From Seriola aureovittata (lineage: Eukaryota; Chordata; Actinopteri; Carangiformes; Carangidae), in contig NC_079364.1 of assembly GCF_021018895.1 (NCBI RefSeq), forward strand, positions 10,794,901 through 10,858,900: a stretch of 64,000 nucleotides of DNA, in the 5' to 3' direction. Position 1 is the first letter of the stretch. Every line of letters begins with the position of its first letter. This document shows, piece by piece, positions 36,001 through 46,328 of the stretch. The notes below the pieces were generated by a model. The model saw only the letters and a list, made by a program, of their open reading frames with translations. It made no database searches and was not told the origin of the DNA. A program made the position numbers and the translations under genes.

Positions 36001-37856
36001 TTTTCTGATTGTTGTACTGCCCCCAAATGGTCAAAAATAAGAACACCCTATTTAAACAGTAATAATTAGTTGTAGCGGTACCTATAGTAGTTGATGTTGT
36101 AGTAGTTATATTGCATACTTGTTGTATTGCTATTACTATTTTATAAGAAGAACATATTATTAAACTTAATGGAACCTCTAAATAAATGTGTTTCATATCG
36201 TATATACAGGAGTGTATATTATATTATATTATATTATGTTATATTATATTATATTTCCATACTGAAGATGGGTGGCAGCCCATGTCTGGTCAATGGCACG
36301 CTTTCTCTGCAATTTGAGAATGAAAGCATGCACATTTTTCCTCTGCCTTGCAAATTTTTTTCTTACTTTATTTTTCATTAATTAATTTCTCACTCTGATG
36401 AGTGGCAGACTTACTGACAAACAGCTGGGGCTGCTGACTTGGAGCCACACATGTTGAGCTGGCCCTTCCCTTGAGGACGGATAGGTAGGATTATCTGCTT
36501 TTGCAACAGGTCTGAAGTCACTGACCTCCCTGAGGAGGGGACCAAGTGAAAAGGTAATATACCTACAGAAATCAATAAAGAAGGAGATTGCAGTTGTTAT
36601 TTTTTAACACATTATGTCATTCTTTGCATGCCAATTTACCTGTCATGGGGTTTGGCATTTCTCTCTGCTAACACAAGGAGTTGTGATTTGCATCCCCATT
36701 TTCAAGACTGACTACAGCAGAAACTCACAGTAACACTGCCTTCATCATTACCAATCTCTTACCCCCCAGTGGCCTAATGCTCCTGCTCCAACTCCAGAAG
36801 GAGTTGCTCCCTTTTCCTAGACTTGACCAGTGGTTGTAATCTCGTTTTACTGAACTCTAAGGACCCCACCGTCTTGTTAGCTCCAGTGCAAAGAACAAGT
36901 CCATTCATTATATGGAGCCTGATGAATGACTTGGTCAGACAGTAAGGGAAAGCCAAGGTGTAAATGTTCAACCTCTCATAAATCACATAGACGGGCAAGT
37001 CTAGACCTTAACCTACATGTACTCAGGAGTGATGATACCTTTGTATATTCCTACCCAGTTGTGTAGAAAAATAGTTTGAGAATAGTGCTGTGCTTCTGTC
37101 CATCTCTGAATAGTAAAATGTCTGTATATGAATAGTAGAAGCACGTCATAGATTGAGGCATTGAAAATTCTCCTTGTAATATGGTGTCAAGATATAAGAT
37201 GCAGTCATGAATGCTGACTCTTTTCTTAACTGGTTCTTTGCAGTTTGCAAAAACTATTCACTTTTTTTACATTAGTCACACAGAAAACTGTTTTTCAACA
37301 TGTCATTTAAACCAAAGTTTGAAAGCACATAACAGTGCAGTATCCCACTCCTGCACACACAGACACACACATACAGAAAAACGAGTTCTTCAGACTTACT
37401 CTTCATGACTTGCATTAGCACTGCATCTTTTTGCAGCTATGTTTGTTCATAGTATAATGCTTCGTTTTGTCCTAAATGTAATTTCAGTGAGAGCTATGGT
37501 CTTTTGGTACTTCCTGCTTCCTGATTAAAACACCACTGTCTACTCAGTTTGTACCTATAAAATGAATAATCAGTCAGTGAAATTAAATACAACCAGAGAA
37601 GAAACAGGCTTATTCTTAAGCAAGCTCTAAGACTTTGCTGGATTTGGGTTCTCCTTATGAAAACTTACTGATTCAAGTTCAATTCCTGGCAAAACAACAT
37701 TTTCATCAGATTTATGGCTCCATAACATCATAAAACATAATGTAACATATTGATCCATATTTTGTACAAGTTTAATACAGTTGAAAAGTGTTTTATAGTT
37801 ATTTTTACTTGAGTTGAACACTAACTAGTGTATTTCTACACCATTTTTCCACCATG
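33009..37856. other. Noncoding stretch with CNE-like blocks
   Basis: No gene seen. 33560-34010 and 35280-35500 are ordered, non-repetitive blocks with ATTA/TAAT cores (for example CTGTGGATTAATTTGTCATG at 35352-35371) and look like conserved noncoding elements. 36370-36700 is similar but less striking. A TATTA repeat lies at 36215-36256 and CA-rich sequence at 37356-37376. Everything else is AT-rich unique DNA. Confidence 0.35.
36215..36256. repeat. (TATTA)n pentanucleotide repeat
   Basis: About eight tandem ATATT units with one variant (ATGTT). Confidence 0.9.
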
Positions 37857-38066
37857 CGGCGTCGTGTAGCGTAGTGGTTTAAGCAGGCGCCCCATGTGTA
37901 GAGGCTACAGTCCTCGCTGCAGTCGGCCCCGGTTCGAATCCCGCATCGCACGGCCTTTCACTGCATGTCATTCCCCCTCTCTCTGCCTCCCCGTTTCCTG
38001 TCACTCTCCACTGTGCTGTCCATTAAAGGCATAAAAGCCCAAAAAAATATACTTTAAAAAAAAAAG
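37857..38066 (+). mobile_element. tRNA-derived SINE, copy 2 (better preserved)
   Basis: Near the left end TAGCGTAGTGGTTTAAGC resembles a pol III A-box, and GGTTCGAATCC at 37931-37941 is an exact B-box. The tRNA-like head is followed by CCCCCTCTCTCTGCCTCC, CCGTTTCCTGTCACTCTCC, then ATTAAAGGCATAAAAGCCC and an A-rich tail with A-runs at 38041-38067. The same structure is found in fish tRNA-SINE families. It was probably transcribed by RNA polymerase III when active. The spacing and lack of a mature tRNA fold argue against a functional tRNA gene. Confidence 0.85.
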
Positions 38067-38939
38067 AAAATGCTGTTCAGTTATTGAGTGTCACATCAGT
38101 GCACATAAAAAGTAGTTTCAAAATATATGAAAATGATTGGGCCTAAAAGTTGAAGCATCCAGTTCTCAATATTAATAATCTCAGTAATTTTTCCATAGTA
38201 TAGTAATTTTTTACATTTGGCTATTTACAAGCCCCTTGGATTTCTAGCACAGCCATTTTGTTTAAGATAGTGATGCTGCAGGTAGCCTTTCTCCCTATTT
38301 GCTGTCCCATTTCTTAGTCTATTTTTACTTAAATGAGGGCAAAGGAACACTGACATCTTTATTAGGCTCTGCTAAAAAGTCTAAAAAAAATCGCTTTTTC
38401 CAAAAATGTATTTATTTTCCATGGTAATGGCCTCAGTGTCCATGATTGTCATTAAGTTGAGAGACAAAGGGTAATTTGCATAATGTTGTTTAAGCAGACT
38501 ATTACCTTTGAGGTAAAGACTGCAAATCAGACTGCATTCTACACTTTTATTACTATTTTGGTCAAAGCTGAAAGAGATGAATGCTGAAGGCTTTGGACAT
38601 GGTGGGAGGTACAGTATATGCCCCACAAATATTTTTTGTGGATGTTGGAAACAGTACCTTTGCTTCAGCAAACAGTCAGGACGGTTACCAATTTTAAAAA
38701 GGACAGAAGAGGCTGAGCTCCAGCCATGATGCAACTCAATCTTCAGCCTGGTAAATGTCTTGGAAAACAGGCCTGAAAATTACAAAACCAGATTCAAAAA
38801 GACCAACAGAGATGTTTGGAAAGGAGAACTTTTTTAGCATATTTAAGCATATTCATAGAATGCCTTGAATTCTGAGAAGGCCATTCATTGTCACCTCTCC
38901 GGTTTGTGATTATCTAAGGTAGCTAAGGTCTGAGTAGTA
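38067..38939. other. Noncoding stretch, no gene recognised
   Basis: AT-rich unique DNA. A 117-codon frame on the minus strand (38734-38381) has no motif I recognise and is treated as chance. Confidence 0.4.
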
Positions 38940-39020
38940 ACATTGAGGTGCAATCTCTGCTATTTGCAGATAATGTTGTCCTTTTGGCTTCACTGGACTG
39001 ATCTCAAATGTTCACTTGAC
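38940..39020 (+). repeat. Short LINE reverse-transcriptase fragment
   Basis: The frame around 38953-39003 reads EVQSLLFADNVVLLASLD, very close to the SLLFADDVVLLAS catalytic block found in several fish LINEs. The second catalytic Asp is Asn here and a stop follows SLD. The surrounding sequence is too decayed to extend the match or decide the LINE clade. Confidence 0.5.
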
Positions 39021-41339
39021 ATTGTCTGTCTTATGATTTATCCGATATCTTTTTTTTTTCTTGTTCAAAAAGTCAAAATATAATTTTCTATGGGATGTTA
39101 CCAGAGATATATAATTTATACCATTTTCTTCTTTCTTGCTTTTTTTAATTGGGAGCATTGCAGTCTTTTCCTCTCTTTAGCAAATGAGAGGAACTTCTGT
39201 ATTTGGCTATTAATTAAGCATACAATGGGACTATTTCACAAATTGTTTTCTTCTTGTTTTGTTCAAAAATAAATGAAGTTAAAGAAAAAAACAGAACCCT
39301 ACATTGCTACTGATTTGCACCCACATGGTCATGTTGGAAAATTATATTTTATTTTAATCTCCAAGTTAAATGGCATTTTTTTTTCTTTTTTGGTCCACGA
39401 CAGGCATACAAGTCTGCTTAGTAAGTCATTTATCTTGTGTTGAGAGAAAAAATATAAAAGACCAAAATGGAGAAATCGTAGATTTTTTGGTAATAATAAT
39501 AATAATAATAGGGCCCCCTACTACTGCATTAATCTGTCAGAATACAGTTACCTTGTCTCCATGCAGCCAGTCAAATCACATCACTTTAAACCATATTTGC
39601 ACAAACCAAAAGCATTAATTCAATCAATATGTAAATACAATATAATACACATTACCACAGACAATCCAGCAAATACTTTTTACTTTTATTTTCAAAAAAT
39701 ATCTTGAAAGGAGCTCCCACGTCTGTTCACCAAACCCTCTTCGCTGAGCCTCTGCGTATGTCTGGCTAACACAATTATTTCTCTCATTCAGTTTCTCTTC
39801 AATGTCAACCTAAAATATGTAGTTTGTAAACATGTACTGCTCCCCCATTCAATCCCTTAGATCTTGGTCATCCAACTCCCAACCTGCCCTTGGTCTTGGT
39901 TTGAAAGTAGAATGAATAAACACTATTATTACACCATGTGTAGGCATGCTTCTAAACATTTACAGATGACCATCATCCGTACTCAGCATGGCTGTACACA
40001 TACCACAATCCTGCCACTTAAACAGTACATTTATATGGGGACATGGTGGGTATCCAAAGCACAGGACTATCCCATCTACATGTGGTCATAAACTATGGGT
40101 CCTTTTGTCTCTAACAGATGGCATGTCTTGAGTATGGAAGAATACGCCAACTCTAAGTCATTACACTCTGGAAATCAAAGTATGAAATACAAAAATCTAA
40201 TTTATATTTGGTTAAATGCAGCAACCAACAGGAACAGAATTTATTCAGTGACACTAGGTTGGCATTCAACCAACTTAGGAAGAATGAATCATCATTACTA
40301 TGCATGAAGGCATCTATGCACCAAAAATTGGAAAATTGGGCAGTGACAGAAGAAAAAGAAAAAAATTATTTTTTAAATCAGTGGATGTCTTTTCAACCTG
40401 AAATTAGCATGGCAAAGACAGTGTAGCTAGAGCATGTGACTGATGTGCATGCAGGGTCTTGTGCAGACCAGAGGGAAAGGGGTCACACCCAGGTTATTTT
40501 CTATATCTACAATTTACAGATCTCCCCATAACACTTCAAATGCAGATAATCTGTAAATGCTAGCTATGTAAATGTGCACAGAGAAGCTTATAGTCAAAAG
40601 TGGTTAATTTCGTTCTAATAAGGTTCAAATGTAAAGTTGAACAAAGTGATTCACTTTGGATACCATAAAGAGACAAAATGACTATATATACTCAAAATTA
40701 CTTTTAAAGACTATCTAAGTATCAATTAGAGTGGCAAATGCCACAAAAAGCTGAATCATGCCACAGTCACTATACTTCTAACACTGAGATCATAGACTGG
40801 ATTCTCATGAGGTTATAAGTGAAAAAGCAAGGAGGAGAGAAAGAAAAGGGAGGAGGGGCCGGTGTTGGGGTAATGAAAGGGAAGGAAAAAACAAGTGAGT
40901 CAGTTGTCAAGATAAATTTTAATTTGTGCGATAGATATCTGTTTGTTGCCTGAGTTACCACATTTTGAGAACAACTGATCAGTCACAGAGTCAAAAGAGA
41001 GGGAGAGCCTGTGATGTGCAAAGAGCATTGGATAAGGAGTCAATTATACAACTGTCCAAATATCATTCCTCTGTCTCCATTCACATGGTCCCTTGTCTGC
41101 TCTGTCTCTCATCTGTAATGGCTCTCCACTGGCTGAACATACTGTAGCCTCTCCAATTTGCTGGTCTTTCAACTAAAACCAAAAGGAGAGCTAGTAAGAG
41201 AATGACAAACCGACAGACAGGAAGACAGAAATGTGTAATAGAATTCAGAAAGTGCTGACAATTTCTGACATTACGGATCTAAATTCCCTTACACTTATCG
41301 CTGATGATGAGTTGTCCTCTGTCAATCACTTGCATCAGA
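39021..41339. other. Noncoding stretch, no gene recognised
   Basis: AT-rich unique sequence with a (TAA)n tract at 39490-39510. Frames here are short and lack motifs. Confidence 0.4.
39490..39510. repeat. (TAA)n microsatellite
   Basis: Seven TAA units in tandem. Confidence 0.9.
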
Positions 41340-41681
41340 TATTGCTAAATTTACCTGGAGGTGGCCATGCAGACTTTAACAAGACTAAAAGTCTACTGTT
41401 GGTCTGAACTACAGCCTCTGTGAGAACCAGCAGTGCATTGAGCTAACATCCATGCTAACATGCTAATGATAACAATGTTAACAACCGGATTTTTGCAGCA
41501 GGTAATGTTGACCATGTTCGCCATCTTAGACAAGCAGCTGAGGCATATGTAAATGTCACAGTTAACTAAGCATTTCATTATGAACCAAAATACTGGAAAA
41601 AACTATAACATTTTGATCAGATGATGGCCCTAGTTGTAAGTTAAGGTATCACTTAAGTTTCCACAAATCAGGGGAACAAAA
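41340..41681 (+). repeat. Fish dispersed repeat, left half
   Basis: Contains ATGCTAACATGCTAATG, a block with CAGGTAATGTTGACCATGTT and CGCCATCTTAGAC, then ATGATGGCCCTAGTTGTAAG and AGGTATCAC, in the order of an abundant noncoding fish repeat. The sequence breaks off at GGGGAACAAA where the LTR retrotransposon starts, and the family order resumes at 46327 beyond the retrotransposon. Function unknown; no coding capacity. Confidence 0.7.
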
Positions 41682-42109
41682 TGTGTCCTGTGTGGCTCGA
41701 ACACTGAACATAATCATGGACACAACACCAGGGTAGAAATTTACTGCATGGATGTTTCTTGAAATGGATGAATGAATGAAAAGTATATACCAAGCACCAC
41801 AAACTGCTGTTGAAGCAGGGTGGATAGCACTTGTCAATCAACTGATCAAGCTGGAATCAGGAAACACTAAACCAAAACAGGATACAACCCTCCTCTCCAT
41901 AAGAGGCCACCTGAAAGTCGGCATCACTCATAAACATGTGACAGGGCATGTGCAACATTTTTCGGCCTTTCTTATCTAAAATTGTACTTTTGGACAATGT
42001 TGGCAAAAAACATTAACCTCTGGTTGTTATAAATGGGGTTATGGTTGCAAACAACAACAGCCTGCAAAGAGGAACTAAAATCCACTTGGAGTACTTAGGT
42101 GCTCACAGG
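41682..42109 (-). repeat. 3' LTR of Gmr1-like element
   Basis: The first 115 bases align with 46199-46316 with a high share of identities, including GGTAGA, GCATG, GATGTTT and ATATACCAAGCACC. Read on the plus strand it starts TGTG and would end GCTCACA, so the element strand has the TG...CA ends usual for LTRs. The right limit is inferred from those ends and from the adjacent polypurine tract. The poly(A) signal is AAGAAA here (41754-41759). Confidence 0.6.
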
Positions 42110-42120
42110 CTTTTTTTCTT
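42110..42120 (-). other. Probable polypurine tract
   Basis: Read on the minus strand, AAGAAAAAAAGCC lies directly before the TGTG that begins the 3' LTR, the expected place for the plus-strand primer of reverse transcription. Confidence 0.45.
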
Positions 42121-42184
42121 AATAGTGCTGTAGTTTCTAAACTTTTGACTTGATAGGATAATTTATTAATTATTAATAATTAAT

Positions 42185-42500
42185 CCAGAGTGAAACTCAG
42201 GGCACAGTAAACTGCACTCCCTGTAGGTCATCTGGTTCCTAACCACGGCAGACAATTCACTGGTCTTGTTGGTCAAACAGTTCACATTTCCCATCACTAC
42301 TAACAGTATAGAGGGCTTGTATGTCCACTGCTTTGCCATTAGCTTAGCCTATAGCTCTGCACTGGCTCTGCAACCAATGTACCTGTGTCTCAGCTCCTCA
42401 GGTATGGGGTAACATTGCAGGCGTGTTGTAATGTTCAGAGTGAAAGCAGCATCTCCCTTGAATAACATCTCTGTCACTGTCTTGTAGATAGGGAAATGTC
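42185..42500 (-). pseudogene. LINE endonuclease-domain fragment (Rex1-like)
   Basis: The minus frame reads LRHRYIGCRASAEL then, past a stop, AKLMAKQWTYKPSILLVVMG, NVNCLTNKTSELSAVVRNQ and MTYRECSLLC. The string MGNVN-L-NK--EL and YRECSLLC is the start of the endonuclease domain of fish LINEs of the Rex1-like type. It stops matching after SLLC. It lies between reverse transcriptase and the 3' LTR of the retrotransposon and is not part of that family, so it probably arrived as a separate insertion or rearrangement. Confidence 0.7.
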
Positions 42501-42574
42501 ATATCCATAGGATACAGAGAGATCTATACAATGTGTGTATACAATGAAAAAGTTAAAAGTGAGAAAGGGCTCAG

Positions 42575-43190
42575 ACTTGTCCCTGGCCTACCTCCTTGCC
42601 AAGATAGGTGATGTTGGATTTTGCAAAGGCACACTTAATCAGGTTCAAGGTCAGTGAGGCCTTTTCAAAACATTGCAAAGCATCCAGGAGTATGTGCATG
42701 TAACTCTCACAGTTAGGTAAATACACCAATACATCATGCATATATATAGGCCTCACAGTGAGTAACACCAGACAGCACTTACCACATCGGCCACCAAAAG
42801 GCAGCAGATGTGTTACAGCATGACACTGTACTGAAGGAAGTTATCTCAAGTAACAAAAGCAGAAATGTCAGACGCTCTCTTTGGAAAAGGTACTTACCAG
42901 TAGTATTCAAGCAAATCTAGCTTTGTCACATAGTGAGCTGAACCTACCATGTCAATGCAATCCTTAACACACGGAAGAGGAAAGAAATCAGGCTTGATGG
43001 CATTATTAATCTCCCTGTAGTCAGTGCAAACTCAAGGTGTTAAATCAGCTTTTGGTACCAACAGACAGGGAGAGCTCGTGGAGTTTTGCTGGGAACTGCA
43101 AGGCTTACTTAAGCAAGTACTCAACCCCCTGCATCAAAAAAGTTTGATAGGGCTAACAAGGTAGGGATGCTTTTTGAGTGGGGTACTATC
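42575..43190 (-). pseudogene. Ty3/gypsy reverse transcriptase remnant
   Basis: Reading down the minus strand: SSPCLLVPKADLTP and VCTDYREINNAIKPDFFPLP (fingers, 43080-42970), VGSAHYVTKLDLL (about 42950-42910, the first catalytic Asp in KLDLL), and the frame 42768-42571 with YMHDVLVY and LTLNLIKCAFAKSNITYLGK. The catalytic Y-x-D-D is Y-M-H-D here, so one catalytic Asp is His. TYLGK-VGQGQV ends the recognised domain. RNase H is not found. The C-AFAK--TYLG string is typical of Ty3/gypsy, not of LINEs or retroviruses. Confidence 0.85.
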
Positions 43191-43472
43191 CTCTACATCA
43201 ATGTCATACAGTTGTGCATGTGAGCACATCTGAGAACAATACAGGAAGACCACGTATCAGCTTCAGAACATCAACTTTTTGAGCGTCAGAAATGTATGAC
43301 AAATGAGTCTCCAGGTTTGGTAATACTTGCCTTTTCTAGCTGGGAACCTAGAACATGTACATCTTGCTTGGTCAAGTCATCATCATCAGGGCAACAAGAG
43401 ACAACGAAAACTGCAGCAACACATCTAACTTCACAAGAAGGACTTTTTCTCTCACTGTACACACACACACTA

Positions 43473-43915
43473 TGATTTAAACATATTAACATGACAAACA
43501 TGAGAAACATTTTCTGTTTGAAGTGCAAATGACATAATTTACGTCACTCTCATTTCACATCACTCTAATCACTCTCATTACTTCTCAATCACATAAGGGC
43601 CACCAAACTTAGCATGCAACACTGATCCCAGCATTGGCAGAAGGGCCAGTATTGAGTCCCCAGGCTGAAAACAGTGCCGCACTGCATTTTTATCAAACTG
43701 CTGCTTCATCTTAGACTGACAGTTTGCCATAGCCTGTTTGGCTACTTCGCAGGCATGATGGAGCGTGCCTCTTGAAAGGAACTCACATAATCAACCACAT
43801 TGATATTAGGCAGAGAATCTGCCATCAACTGCACATGCAGCAATTTCAATCAGCCTCTTACTGTGGCCAAACACCTACTCAGCAGGACTAAACCCCAATG
43901 ATTCCAGCACAGATT
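43473..43915 (-). pseudogene. Integrase C-terminal domain remnant
   Basis: Minus-strand motifs in order: SLGFSPAE and VFGHS (43903-43870), HHACEVAKQAMANCQSKMKQ (43780-43700), CFQPGDSILALLP (43675-43637), KFGGPYVIEK (43610-43581), CHVNMFKS (43496-43473). This is the end of the retroviral-type integrase core followed by the GPY/F module (here GGPYVI) of Ty3/gypsy integrases. A stop follows VIEK. It is placed upstream of reverse transcriptase, the Gmr1-like arrangement. The catalytic D,D-35-E core is deleted or unrecognisable. Confidence 0.75.
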
Positions 43916-44099
43916 CATGGAGGGCAAACAGCAAAAGAGGTATTCCTTCATCCGTCTTTGGACCATGCTCAAGGCAGTAAGAGGACATCATAGACATTAA
44001 AATTTGGTGGTATACTGTATCTCTATGGCTCCTTGGCATAATCTGTTAATAGCCAAGGAAGATCAACCATAAATTAATGTTTCAGAAAGCTTGACAGAT

Positions 44100-44245
44100 T
44101 CAGCTTTTCAAGGACTGAGCATATGTCATGACACAAGCAGGATACACAACAGGGCCCAGACAGGTTGAATCACTCTGGTCATTAGATGCACCAGTATCCC
44201 GCAAAATGCAAAATAGTGCTGCAGGGTCAGACTCCAACATTAACT
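44100..44245 (-). pseudogene. Aspartic protease remnant
   Basis: The minus frame reads LESDPAALFCILRDTGASND then QSDSTCLGPVVYP. L-R-DTGAS is the active-site loop of retroelement aspartic proteases (D-T/S-G-A). The domain is short and its remaining part is decayed. Confidence 0.6.
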
Positions 44246-44339
44246 ATTAAGCCATCTATGATAAATGGTTCAAAGCATGTGGATTCAGAACCCTCCAAGC
44301 AGCATGGCTCCTGCTCAGGCTCAACAGCAGGGAGCTAGC

Positions 44340-45450
44340 ATGGCACAGAACCAATCAGAACCACAGCTTTAGCTTTCTACTTTTTACTTAAAGTAGGGCA
44401 GTCGGCTACAATATGACTAGTCTTCTTGTAGTAGAAACAACTCCTTTCCTAGTTTCCATTACTAGAACCAGATGCTTTTCTACTTGAAGCAAAGGAAGCA
44501 GAACTGCCCCTATGTGGTTTTGAGAAGCACACACAAGGGAATGGAATTATTTTTAGCGTCAGCAAGGAACTTGTCGCGAGAAGTTACTTTATTGGCTAGA
44601 ACATACTCATCAGACAGCACAGCAGCAGCTTCTACAATTTTTACTCTCTGCTCCCTCAAATAGCAGAAACTGCCTGTGGAACACACTTATTGAACTCTTC
44701 CAGAGGAACCAGCTGCCGCAGTTATTCTTTAGTTTCCACTTTCTGGGATATGCACCAACAATGAAATAAAATCTCTTTCTCTGGATTAAATTCCACATAG
44801 ATTTGCTTCTCATTGTTAGAGTAGCCATGAAGACTCTGTTTTAGGATTCTGGCACTAGCTCATAAGCACACAAAATAGCAGCTTTTACAATGTCACAGAT
44901 AGTGATGAATAAGCTTTACCAACTGAAACACATTGCCACAGAAATGTCCAGCAATGCTTTGGCCACTGCAAAGTGTTTGCCAAACATTCAAAGGGTGAAA
45001 AATAATTTTCAACATATCTCTCAAGAGGGACCAGATTGATGTTTTTACAAACATCAAATTTTGCACTACCATAAGTAACAGATTTATCAGTAACTGCACT
45101 TCCTGCTTTAACTTTAAACACTATCTCCTCGAGTTCCCTCTCATGTGCAAGCATTAGGTTTTCACATTCTAACTCATGCTGCCTTAACTGCTCCTTTTGA
45201 TTTGCCTCCACCTCAAGTTCTAGTTTCCTCAACTGCAGCTTTAATCCCAGCACTCTCAATCCTATAGCTCTCTCCTTGCTTACTCCCTACTCCTGCAACA
45301 ACTCACACTACTCTACTTGCTTTCCTTCCCAAGAGGATGTATTAGTCTGTTTATTAGGTAACTCAAATTTTTTATCTAATATACCCTGTTAAACCAAGCA
45401 TTTGAGATTTTTGCATGCAATTCCCCTTTCACTAAATTGCCCTGAACACC
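44340..45450 (-). pseudogene. gag remnant with zinc knuckle
   Basis: The 124-codon frame 45259-44885 begins with a charged, Leu-heptad stretch (LRKLELEVEANQKEQLRQHE) that would form a coiled coil, then FDVCKNINLVPL, ECLANTLQWPKHCWTFLWQC and VGKAYSSLSV, the SCAN-like capsid region found in fish Ty3/gypsy gags. Downstream CFYYKKTSHIVADC (44438-44398) is a CX2CX4HX4C zinc knuckle whose second Cys is Tyr. The N-terminal part up to 45450 is recognised weakly. Stops and shifts interrupt the frame. Confidence 0.75.
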
Positions 45451-46170
45451 AAAACAATACTGGTCTGCTATGGAGTGAATATCATTCTTTGTGCAAACTA
45501 AGAGTTGCTGGGTAGCTTACCAAACAATGCAGTACAGTGTGCTACCAACTAGAAATCCCCAATTTCTCCAAAAGAATCCAAGCCTGCAAAGGTGTTACAC
45601 TGAATGAAAAAGCTGCACATATAATAGGCCACAGAGCAAAGTACAGCTAACAATACCAAATAGCACCCAAAAAACTTGCACTCAAATCAAAGTATATTTA
45701 GTACAACATAACCAAGAACCACACAATGAGCAGGCCACAAAAACAGAGCTAAACAATCACAAAGTTCACACAATCATAAGCCAACTGCTACATATCTATT
45801 AGCGTCACTCTAAGTAACAAGCATTGAACAAGTGAAACACACCTCTAATTTGAATGCATGACACTAAACCTCAAATGATTCTATACTAAAACTCATCCAC
45901 ACACAAAGCAGGCTTTACAGAGGTCATCGTACTCGTACTCTAGAACTTAACCAATTCCCTACCAACCTGACAAGGTCCCCTACCTTTCTTTATCAGATGA
46001 TCTTCAGTGGTGTACCTCTGCACACCAGCAGCCACCCCAGGATTAACACACAAAAATATTAAAGTTATGGTCTATCCAGCACCAGCTGGCTCACTCAACT
46101 GGGAAAAACTACCTCAAATGGCAATACATAAATGACCTCACTAAACTCAAGCTAAAGGACTACGTTTAGA

Positions 46171-46188
46171 ATCGTGGACAAGCCCCCA
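46171..46188 (-). other. Primer binding site, proline tRNA
   Basis: Read on the minus strand: TGGGGGCTTGTCCACGAT. It matches 15 of 18 positions of the tRNA-Pro primer site TGGGGGCTCGTCCGGGAT. It sits a few bases inside the 5' LTR, the expected position for the start of minus-strand DNA synthesis. Confidence 0.75.
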
Positions 46189-46198
46189 TTATTATGAT

Positions 46199-46328
46199 GT
46201 TACAGGTGCCTCAAACACCAAGCATAATGTTGGTCACAAGACCAAGGTAGAGGCTTGCTGCATGAATGTTTATTGAAATAGATAAATTAATTAATCAAAA
46301 GCATATACCAAGCACCTTAAAAGGTGCA
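46199..46328 (-). repeat. 5' LTR of Gmr1-like element, internally deleted
   Basis: Aligned with 41682-41797 over about 115 bases, then it jumps to AAGGTGCA, which matches the end of the left copy (GGTGCTCACA). About 300 bases in the middle are therefore missing. Read on the minus strand an AATAAA lies at 46274-46269, which would be the poly(A) signal of the LTR. Confidence 0.55.

Larger units (their letters stand above)
41682..46328 (-). mobile_element. Gmr1-like Ty3/gypsy LTR retrotransposon, decayed
   Basis: On the minus strand the order is: 5' LTR (46328-46199), tRNA-primer site (46188-46171), gag (about 45450-44340), protease (44245-44100), integrase C-terminus (43915-43473), reverse transcriptase (43190-42575), a LINE fragment (42500-42185), a purine-rich tract (42120-42110), 3' LTR (42109-41682). 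In ordinary Ty3/gypsy elements integrase comes last; integrase before reverse transcriptase is the hallmark of the Gmr1-like group described in fishes and other deuterostomes. The integrase core and RNase H were not found. Many stops and frame changes show it is dead. Confidence 0.8.

Noticed and set aside
37857..37945. tRNA gene
   Set aside because: The A- and B-box belong to a SINE head; a cloverleaf is not formed and a SINE body and tail follow.
38381..38734. 117-codon frame, minus strand
   Set aside because: No recognisable domain, AT-driven composition and no splice or promoter signs.
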